Shown: positions 18,126 through 24,266 of the stretch, piece after piece
Layout: every line of letters begins with the position of its first letter
How positions within the stretch are numbered: position 1 is the first letter of the stretch
NCBI GenBank assembly: GCA_003427395.1
Contig: BFEA01000020.1
Coordinates: 1,253,561-1,277,826, forward strand
Direction: 5' to 3'
Source of the DNA: Chara braunii
Taxonomy: Eukaryota; Streptophyta; Charophyceae; Charales; Characeae
DNA length: 24,266 bases
Notes under the pieces: generated by a model
The model's input: the letters and a program-made list of their open reading frames with translations, nothing else
What the model was told of the DNA's origin: nothing
The model's database searches: none
Made by a program: the position numbers and the translations under genes

Positions 18126-18576
18126 CTCTAACTGACCTCACACGCCTTGACACCCCTTGGGAGTGAACAGAAGAGTGTGAAGCAGCCTTCACACACTATG
18201 AAGTTCTTAAACTGCCAGATCCTGAGCAACACTTCATTGTGACCACGGACGCCAGCTAATATGGCATACGAGTGGTCCTTGCGCAAAAGGAGGGGAAAAA
18301 GTTAAGGCCGATCGAGTATATGAGCAAAAAGATGCCATCTCATAAATTAGATATGTCCACGTATGAACGCGAGCTCTATCCACTTTATAGAGTGCTAGTA
18401 CACTGGAAACATTACCTCGGCAGATTCTTCTATCTGAGATTTGACCATGAGACTCTGCGTTGGACTAAGACACAGCATGTGCTCTCCGATGCACTTAAAA
18501 GTTGGATTCAACTCATAGATATGTATGATTTTCAGCTTGATCCTCTGAAGGGGGAGTACAATAAAGTGGTTGATGC
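18126..18576 (+). pseudogene. element A RNase H domain, decayed
   Basis: RNase H removes the RNA strand of the RNA-DNA hybrid. The frame (second of the three + frames) carries LTRLDTPWE then TGA at 18164 (Trp expected), EECEAAFTHYEVL, and the TTDAS box with the first catalytic Asp at 18248-18250. The box is directly followed by TAA at 18257 (Gln usual). Next come VVLAQKEGKKLRPIEYMSKKM, ERELYPLYRVLVHWKHYL and FDHETLRW, all characteristic of gypsy RNase H. It leads into the tether (QLDPLKGEYNKVVDA), after which a one-base insertion near 18576 shifts the frame into integrase. Confidence 0.88.
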
Positions 18577-19195
18577 TTGTCGCATAGGGCCGACTATCTG
18601 GGCGTGCTAGTAACTGAGTTTGGAATTTCTGACGATGTAACTCGGTCCATGGTGGAAGCCTATCAAGAAGATACGGTCATGTCTGAGATCATTTGCAAAC
18701 TGGAAACTAAAGACAACACCACTTCCGATGAGTTTGTGCTGGTTGACGGACTGCTGTTCCTTGAGAAGACTGGGAATAAACGCTTGTGCTTACCGAACAG
18801 AGAGTCTTTGCATAGTCTATTTTTAGGAGAGTGTCACGATGCAACTGGTCATTTTGGCTATAAAGCGACAGCAACAAACTTAGTGCATAAATTTTGGTGG
18901 CCCACAATGATGGATGATGCAAAGAAATATATGGAAACTTGCCAGGTTTGTCAGCGTGACAAGCCACAGACGCAGGCACCGCTTGGGCTTATCAAGCCCT
19001 TACCCATCCCTGCTGGTCCAGGTCAAAGTGTGTCTATGGATTTCATGGATACCTTTGTGACCAGCAAGAGCAGTAAGCGTCACATCTTTGTCATTGTGGA
19101 CAGATTCACAAAGTATGCTAGACTAATGGCTATGCCCAAGACAACTAGGACTGACCACGTCATCAAGCTATTTTTGGACAACTGGTACGTGACTT
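18577..19195 (+). pseudogene. element A integrase, truncated after the first catalytic Asp
   Basis: Integrase inserts the DNA copy. The stretch starts in LSHRADYLG, the usual end of the RNase H tether. It holds the HHCC zinc domain with H87, H92, C122 and C125 of this frame (CHDATGHFGYKA ... TCQVCQRDK), then the core starting MDFMDTFV with the first catalytic Asp at residue 155 and VDRFTKYARLMAMPK. The frame stays open to the cut at DNWYVTL (about 19195). The second Asp, the Glu of the D,D(35)E triad and the C-terminal domain are missing. After the cut, the open frame continues for nine codons of unrelated antisense gag sequence. Confidence 0.9.
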
Positions 19196-19277
19196 TGGTC
19201 CCTACTGGGCACTCCCAATCCTGAGGGAGCTTATTCTTTCTTCCATCTACTGGTCCCTACTGGGCATTCCCAACCCT
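19196..19277. repeat. A/B junction with 27-bp duplicated filler
   Basis: TGGTCCCTACTGGGCAYTCC plus CAAYCCT occurs at 19196-19222 and again at 19251-19277, with 25 of 27 bases equal. The second copy is in its proper place in antisense gag of element B. The 28 nt between them (19223-19250) is also antisense gag (it matches the GTRGRTGGRAGAAAGAA segment of element A near 16057). The first copy sits exactly between the cut integrase and element B. It looks like filler copied during repair of a break, though its first part could also be diverged B sequence. Confidence 0.6.
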
Positions 19278-19347
19278 AGCCTCGATGTCTAAGGCTTTCT
19301 TGCTGAATGAACCAAAGTCATGCATGTCGATGCAGGCCTCATCGGCC

Positions 19348-19378
<31 letters not shown>

Positions 19379-20836
19379 CCCCGACCAACGTTTTTTTGAC
19401 ATTTGTAGGTAGACATATCAAATAAGTCGTCAAGAGGACTGGTTCGTACCGCACACCCGGGACAACTACTAGTCGCTCTACAATGTTTGTTACCTCGTGA
19501 ACTCGCCACTTGCAAGCGAGTCAGTGGCCTTCTGAGCCCCTCGATGGTCATGCCACCTGTGGTAGACCAGCCATATGAACTCCTCCAATGATCTGGTCTG
19601 TGCCCATCCATTGAAGTTCTGACCGTAGCCTTGCTGCTGTACTAGCCCATTCAACCATAGCTGCAGATCCTTCTAGAAAGGATGCAGCGACAATGACTTC
19701 CTCCTTTGTCCTAGTGAGCTTGTGCCTCACATACGTAGGCACAATCCTCACCCAAGTATCCAGGTCGTCGTCCTTCTTCTTGTTGCTGGAGAAGGGTTCA
19801 GGACTCAACAAGGATATCTTGGGTGTCCACTGCATGGGCTGTACAACACCCTGTGCCTGCTGCATCGGTTGAGAAACCAGTCGAACAGGCCGTTGCGGCG
19901 ACACTTGTTGCTGCAACGGCACTTGCTGCTGTTGCGGTACCTGCTGCTGCGCCGGACCTTGTTGCAAAGGCTGCTGCACGTGTGGCTGCCCTGTAGCGGC
20001 AGCCACTGAATGGGTGAATGAAGAAGGCTATACAGGAATCTCCCCACTACTACCTGCTACTATCCGCCTGATGGGGGCATGCCAAACTGAGGGGAAAAGG
20101 ACTGCCCTGTCGGCGGCACTGTCATCACTGGACCTGCAACCAAATGGGGAACTACAGCAAACCGTGGTTGCCTCACCGGAGGTCGAGGCGCCTGCAATGT
20201 GGTCAGAATCTAGTTCTGACCAACTATCAGTGCAGCCAACATCTCCTGCTGTACGGCTTGCACTTCGGCTACACTCAACAAGGAGTTCCGAAGGGACAGA
20301 ACCATAGGGCCGAGAGTCGACTCATTTAACTTGCCTAGCTTCTCTGCCCTTGACCTTAGCCTAACTTTTCTAATTCTAGCTCTTTCTCTTCTCTCCTCTA
20401 CATCCTGCAACTGGCGTTGTAGCTCGTTGTGGAGAGCATCCGCTTCTTGGATCTCATAATCCTCTGCTGACAGTTGAGGCTGCTGGCTGACCTGCAAGCC
20501 AACAGACTGACTAGTGGAAGACCCTGACATACCCGAACTGGTACCTGACGAAGTGGCCTGAGAAGAGGCTTGTGACATAGCAGAGACGGTAGACATGGCT
20601 GCCTCTGCTATGGCTCTAGCTTCTGCTGCTGTGGCTGCTGCTAGTACCCTCTCAGCGTCGGCTGCTGCTGCCCTAGCCCTCTACAATATGGCCCTCTCCC
20701 TAACTTCTCTTCGCAGTCTCGTTTCCTCTCCCGACTGTCACACCAAGAAAGTGATCGGCCGACTGAGTGCAAGTCTACGGGTAAGTCTCCTATCTCTTTG
20801 GTCCAGTTCTTTAACCTCACTGTCTTCTCCACTCAT
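19223..20836 (-). pseudogene. element B gag, decayed
   Basis: Minus-strand relative of element A gag. It opens at ATG 20836 (MSGEDSEVKE), with TGA at codon 33 and TAG at codon 52 (20683-20681, the same codon as in A). An open stretch from 20596 (MSTVSAMSQASSQ) to 20210 then includes SAEDYEIQEADALHNELQRQ and an Arg/Glu-rich likely coiled coil. A Gln-rich linker and FSSNKKDDDLDTWVR follow (20006-19548). Small deletions around 19660 and 19515 shift the frame compared with A. Near the end the frame is interrupted by a poly(A)-type insertion that keeps phase. It stops before the zinc knuckle; no pol sequence is present. Confidence 0.85.
19343..19389 (-). mobile_element. 31-bp poly(A)-only insertion with 8-bp target duplication
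   Basis: On the + strand CGGCCAAC (19343-19350) is followed by 28 T (19351-19378), CCC (19379-19381) and CGACCAAC (19382-19389). Element A has a single uninterrupted GTTGGTCG at the homologous gag site (15955-15962). In gag sense, the insertion is therefore GGG plus A28 between copies of GTTGGYCG. That is the form expected of a retroposon truncated down to its poly(A) tail by target-primed reverse transcription. Insert plus duplication add 39 nt, so the frame is kept, giving a poly-Lys run. Confidence 0.7.
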
Positions 20837-21540
20837 GAGCTATACGTGGCATGCAGTCTGCACTAGTGCCCTCGGTGGGACCTACCGCAGCATGGCATCC
20901 AATCGATTAAAATAAAATAAAATAAATGTTATGTCCAACTTTGTCAGAAAGTAGCCAAGCGGTAACAGCAGATAATCTCAGATTCCCACAAACAATTTTA
21001 TCCTACTTTTGACTAGTCCGAAACAGATTGCAATGCAGCCAAGAATATTAACTACTCTATCTGCAGTCGTTTGTTAGTTGTTAGCAAAGTCCGTCACAAC
21101 TAACTAATCGAAAGTAAAAATGAGATCATTTGCAGATGTGCATGCAGAATGGAATTATACAATAATTAACAATCGAACAGTTTACTGGAATCTTCCCTCC
21201 CCCTATATTCTTCTTGAGTGGTCACTTTGTGTCGACGTCTTGAAGCTCTGGTTCAACGGCGTGTCTGAAGGTGTGCAATTGGCCCACCCCTGTGCCCCAA
21301 GTCAATGCAAAACTGGCTATTTTTATACTCGCATACAGGACGAGTCGTGTATCACCGCTGGCGTCTCTTTATGGACGTTTCGGTACTCGTCTCTCCCTCG
21401 TAGGGCTGGCCTGCCCGACATGACCTCTACAACACGGCAAGCAAACCAAAGGACAAGCAGCAAAGCATGCGTGTACTCGTCCCGGCAGGTTGGCATGGTG
21501 ATCGTGACCCGAGTGCTTCGTCCAGGGCCCTTCAGAGGCA
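20837..21540 (-). repeat. element B LTR/leader region
   Basis: Inverted counterpart of 13685-14511. Matching blocks include AAGCTCTGGTTCAACGGCGT (21241 region) and the GTGTCTGAAGGTGTGCAATT block near 21260. They also include GGACAAGCAGCAAAGCATGC (21451 region) and GGTTGGCATGGTGATCGTGA near 21488. A 184-codon + frame across this region is an antisense artefact. A TATAAAAATA on the minus strand at 21328-21319 is a possible LTR promoter. The (TTTTA)n run at about 20910-20925 corresponds to (TTTA)n in element A. Confidence 0.55.
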
Positions 21541-22359
21541 ACGCCTGTCTCCCACCAGCTTGCTCCCCAGGAAGAATGTTGACTCTCAAGGTTGAGCGCT
21601 CGCAACACCTTACAATGAGAGGACTCTCAAGACAGAACTCACTTCCTCACGGTAAGAAGACACGAAGAGGGTAGATAAGGTAAGGAGCAACATACCTCAT
21701 AATGCGGCCCCCAACCACAGATTTCTCACCAGTCACATGACGTGCATTTATGATGATCGGTCGATGCCTCGGCACAACCCACAATACAATGCAGTTCCAC
21801 CTCAGCTTAAATTGCCATGTCAGCGAGCTCTCATCATCCAGCCTGCACCCCTATGTCACTACATAGCCTTCCTGGCGCGCCCACATGACACTGGGCCGCC
21901 ATCACAACCCAATGCACAAGTGTTATCACTGTCCTACCATTTCCAGCGAAGCACCAAACAGCTATTCCGAAGGAGCCAGCGGAGGGGCTCGAGCCAGCTC
22001 CGATACCAAATTGCAAGGAAAATGAGAGAGAGCGAAATGACAAAAATCCAGAATGCAAAAATCACATTGAAAGCCAGAAAGTCCAACGCTGTCCAGAAAG
22101 CAGAAATGCACTGATATTCCACCAACGGGTAACCAAAGCACCGAATCCGTATGTCAATGAGAGCATACTCTTGCCACCACCGATATACGTATCCAAAGCC
22201 CTTCCTCCTATTTGGCGCTCAGCGCCCAGACTACGTTCACACAGCTACGAATTGACAATGCAACCTGTTGACGTCAGCAGCAACAACCGAAGTACATGAA
22301 GATGCCGTCCCTGTAGATCATCGCCAAGACCAGGTATGTGCCCTCACATCATCATCCTC

Positions 22360-22361
<2 letters not shown>
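21541..22361. other. flank of element B, no gene recognised
   Basis: No recognisable domain is present. The minus-strand frame at 21934-22125 is hydrophobic (LDFLAFNVIFAFWIFVISLS) and would resemble a membrane segment. However, it overlaps the primer-binding-site match at 21997-22008, and I treat it as chance. GAGAGAGAGCGAAATG and neighbouring A-rich sequence follow on the right. Confidence 0.35.
21997..22013 (-). promoter_or_regulatory. possible retroelement primer-binding site (initiator tRNA-Met type)
   Basis: On the minus strand TGGTATCGGAGC (22008-21997) differs at one base from TGGTATCAGAGC, the plant initiator-tRNA-Met primer site used by many LTR retroelements. Three bases before it the minus strand reads CCTTGCA, so an LTR ending in CA at 22012 would be correctly placed. 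That LTR would lie to the right of 22012. Whether it belongs to element B (same strand, gag start 1.16 kb away) or to another lost element is unclear. Confidence 0.4.

Positions 22362-22406
<45 letters not shown>
22362..22406. repeat. (CT)n microsatellite
   Basis: An uninterrupted CT dinucleotide run of about 22 units. The Ser-Leu frames crossing it are artefacts. Confidence 0.95.
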
Positions 22407-22410
<4 letters not shown>

Positions 22411-23370
22411 TCGACTTCTACACCCACGTCTTCACCCTCATACACGAAGACCACCACCACCTCCACTTGCAATGTCCATGTCCCAGCCTGGCTATGAAGG
22501 TTGGGCTATGGCACTGCCCTCAGCAGCGCCCTCTCTCTCGCACGACCGCATGCGCACACACACTTGGCCCTAGCCTTAAGCAGACAGCCCACGAGCACTT
22601 GCTTCAGCAGCGCTGCCACTCAACTATGCAAGTGCCTGAATGTCCATCCGGGAGCCCGTACCTTTCCTATATGGAAAGTGGCGGGCACATTCCACTTGCT
22701 TGCCCCATGAGACTGAGTTTCCAGTAGCTTCAGTCTCGGCCAAAGTGTCTGCGCCCAGGCCCGTTCAGACAGTGGCCTGGGACCTAATTGGTTAGGCATG
22801 CCCAACCACCCAGGCACAAACGTGCGGTGCTCCCTGTTCGACCACGTTGCTGGAAGAGCCTGGAAGGCTCACGCATATTCCCGATTCTAACGAGCAAAGC
22901 GGATGTAACCAACTGGCGTGTGGCAACTGTCTGGCGCCCACCAAGATTTGCAAAAATTGACGAGTTCAGGGCACATTTAGGTTCAGGGGGGCCGCCTTCA
23001 CTTAGGGCGGGCACGCGCCTGCTCCAGAGCCTTATGCTGAGGGGTAAACCCTCGCAAAATATATATGAAAAGTTGAAAACGGTAAAGACTCACTAAAGAG
23101 CAAAAGAGTAAGATCGGAGGTTTTGAAAAATTTTCAACCCCTCTATCTTTATTGAATTTTATCTTTTTTTTTTTTTTTAAATAAGCAGATAATGATGAAA
23201 TTTTAGGGCCAGGTGCGCAGTATAATAGGTAATCTGCAACAACAACAAAAAAAAAAAACAGACCCCGAAATGGGGTTTTGCAGGTCCTGAACCCATAGGG
23301 GGAGGGGCCCCGAACGCCTAAGCGTACTGAGGTCGGCCCGGGGGCCTCCGTACGTACAGGCTGGTAACCC
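22407..23370. other. unassigned sequence, no gene recognised
   Basis: Mixed composition without a domain-bearing frame; the longest frames (22338-22727 and 22788-23096) show none. Small hairpins are visible: CTTTCC-TATAT-GGAAAG near 22661 and CCCC-GAAAT-GGGG near 23264. A T-run (23164-23178) and an A-run (23249-23260) flank an AT-rich stretch. Confidence 0.35.
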
Positions 23371-23426
23371 TGTATATAATATATATATATATCGTCAAAT
23401 AGAACTGCCCGGTATATATATTATAA

Positions 23427-23512
<86 letters not shown>
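23371..23512. repeat. (AT)n and (TTA)n microsatellites
   Basis: An AT-dinucleotide stretch at 23371-23392 is followed, after a short unique spacer, by TATATATATTATAATATT and then ATT/TTA trinucleotides with one slip (TATTTATTA) near 23455. Confidence 0.95.
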
Positions 23513-23774
23513 TGCCTTTCACTTTTTCGCTTGTCCTTTTCCCTCCATATTGACCATTTCTTAAGTTGTGTGTGTCACTGTTTTGCAGGATCCATGCCAA
23601 TCTTCTCTTTATTGTTACAAAGTTCCAATTTTACGAGATGTTCTGAAGGACTTGAATGATTATGTACTAACCTTGCTTATGTCCCAAAGAAGACCAGACA
23701 ATGCATTCTTGTCCTCCCCTATCTCTTTTGTTTTCCCTTTGGTAGAGCAAAAAACATACCTCCTTATCTGTGTA

Positions 23775-24222
23775 CTATGTACTATGTACATTCATGGGAT
23801 TCACTCCATGAAATCATGTACTACTATGTATTATGTACGATGTACTATGTATTGTGTACTATGTACATGTATTACTATGTACATGTATTACTACGTACAT
23901 CTACTACTATGTAGTGTGTACATGTACTACTATGTACGATGTACTACGTATTGTATTGTTTAGTATGTACTACTATGTACGTGTACCACTATGTACACTG
24001 TACTATGTGTTGTATTGTATACTATGTACTACTATGTATGATGTACTGTGTATTGTATTATATGCAATGTACTATGTATATCCATGGGATTCACTCCGTG
24101 AAATTACTATGTCCTATGTCCTATGAACTACTACGTACTGCTATGTCCTATTATGTACTACTATGCACTAGGTACTATGTACTATGTACTATGTACTATG
24201 TACTACATACCTATGAAGATTG
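23775..24222. repeat. TACTATG-type minisatellite with repeated hairpin cassette
   Basis: Variants of TGTACTATGTAC and TACTACTATGTAC fill nearly 450 bp, with mixed 10-13-bp steps. A non-repeat cassette, ATTCATGGGATTCACTCC plus RTGAAAT, interrupts the array at 23790 and 24080 (290 bp apart). In the first copy TTCATGG pairs with CCATGAA; the second has lost two of these pairs. Tyr/Val/Leu-rich frames across the array are artefacts of the repeat. Confidence 0.85.
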
Positions 24223-24225
24223 GCA

Positions 24226-24241
24226 CCCGGGCACGCCCGGG
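24226..24241. repeat. GC-rich palindrome CCCGGGC/GCCCGGG
   Basis: CCCGGGC (24226-24232), AC, then GCCCGGG (24235-24241). It is a sharp GC-rich break in the AT-rich minisatellite close to the window end. Confidence 0.6.
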
Positions 24242-24266
24242 GGGGTCTTATGTACTACTATGCACT

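Larger units (their letters stand above)
13685..19195 (+). mobile_element. element A: decayed, 3'-truncated Ty3/gypsy-type retrotransposon
   Basis: The order LTR/leader, gag with a CCHC knuckle, aspartic protease, reverse transcriptase, RNase H, integrase (PR-RT-RH-INT) is diagnostic of the Ty3/gypsy lineage; copia elements place integrase before RT. All domains are on the + strand but broken by stops and at least four frameshifts, so the copy is dead. It ends inside the integrase core at about 19195, where it meets the inverted element B. There is no integrase C-terminus, polypurine tract or 3' LTR. The first ~2.4 kb are repeated in inverted orientation in element B. Confidence 0.9.
19223..21540 (-). 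mobile_element. element B: 3'-truncated relative of element A, inverted
   Basis: Its reverse complement follows element A from the presumed LTR start through the capsid part of gag (A 13685 to about 16110). It differs by scattered substitutions and small indels, including different stops and different deletions. The divergence means B is a separate insertion or an old inverted duplication, not a recent copy. Its inner end abuts the cut end of element A. Confidence 0.85.

Noticed and set aside
21120-21674. 184-codon + frame as a gene
   Set aside because: It lies antisense across the LTR/leader of element B, which is homologous to non-coding leader of element A; no domain.

Overview
The window looks like a repeat-rich intergenic stretch of a eukaryotic nuclear genome, and I find no intact host gene in it. 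The best taxonomic clue is the decayed Ty3/gypsy-type retrotransposon at 13.7-19.2 kb. The wording of its Gag resembles, from memory, predicted proteins of the charophyte alga Chara braunii. That makes a streptophyte alga plausible, but I have not tested it by any search. Long homopolymers, microsatellites and nested transposons fit a large plant-type genome.

Layout. 0-2.4 kb: a GC-rich palindrome cluster, unassigned sequence, and a 53-bp tandem repeat. 2.4-3.65 kb: a 172-bp satellite-like array (about six copies) followed by (GAA)n and 37 A residues. 3.65-7.5 kb: pyrimidine-rich DNA with about eight copies of a short hairpin (CAGTCCG-8 nt-CGGACTG type), a 162-bp tandem duplication, and a diverged 1.44-kb-offset direct repeat. 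8.17-9.70 kb: the most unusual object in the window, an array of ~61-bp units. Each unit centres on an ATAAGTT loop flanked by complementary arms that differ from unit to unit but stay paired, including with G.T pairs. The core is a six-monomer, ~383-bp higher-order repeat present twice. 10.34-11.63 kb: a 1,276-bp non-autonomous DNA transposon with a perfect 15-bp terminal inverted repeat and an 8-bp target duplication; its interior is built from foldbacks.

13.7-21.5 kb: two decayed, related retroelements in opposite orientation. Element A (+) keeps LTR/leader, gag, protease, RT, RNase H and the first part of integrase. Element B (-) keeps LTR/leader and gag only. Their cut ends meet at ~19.2 kb across a short duplicated filler, giving ~2.4-kb inverted arms around a ~3.1-kb spacer. 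B also carries a 31-bp insertion that is little more than a poly(A) tail with a target duplication. 21.5-24.27 kb: flank with a minus-strand initiator-tRNA-Met-type primer-binding-site match, then microsatellites and a TACTATG-type minisatellite.

No working operon or pathway is present. The coherent parts are the dead retroelement proteins and structured non-coding repeats. All coordinates, pairings and alignments were made by eye; homology boundaries are approximate to tens of bases.
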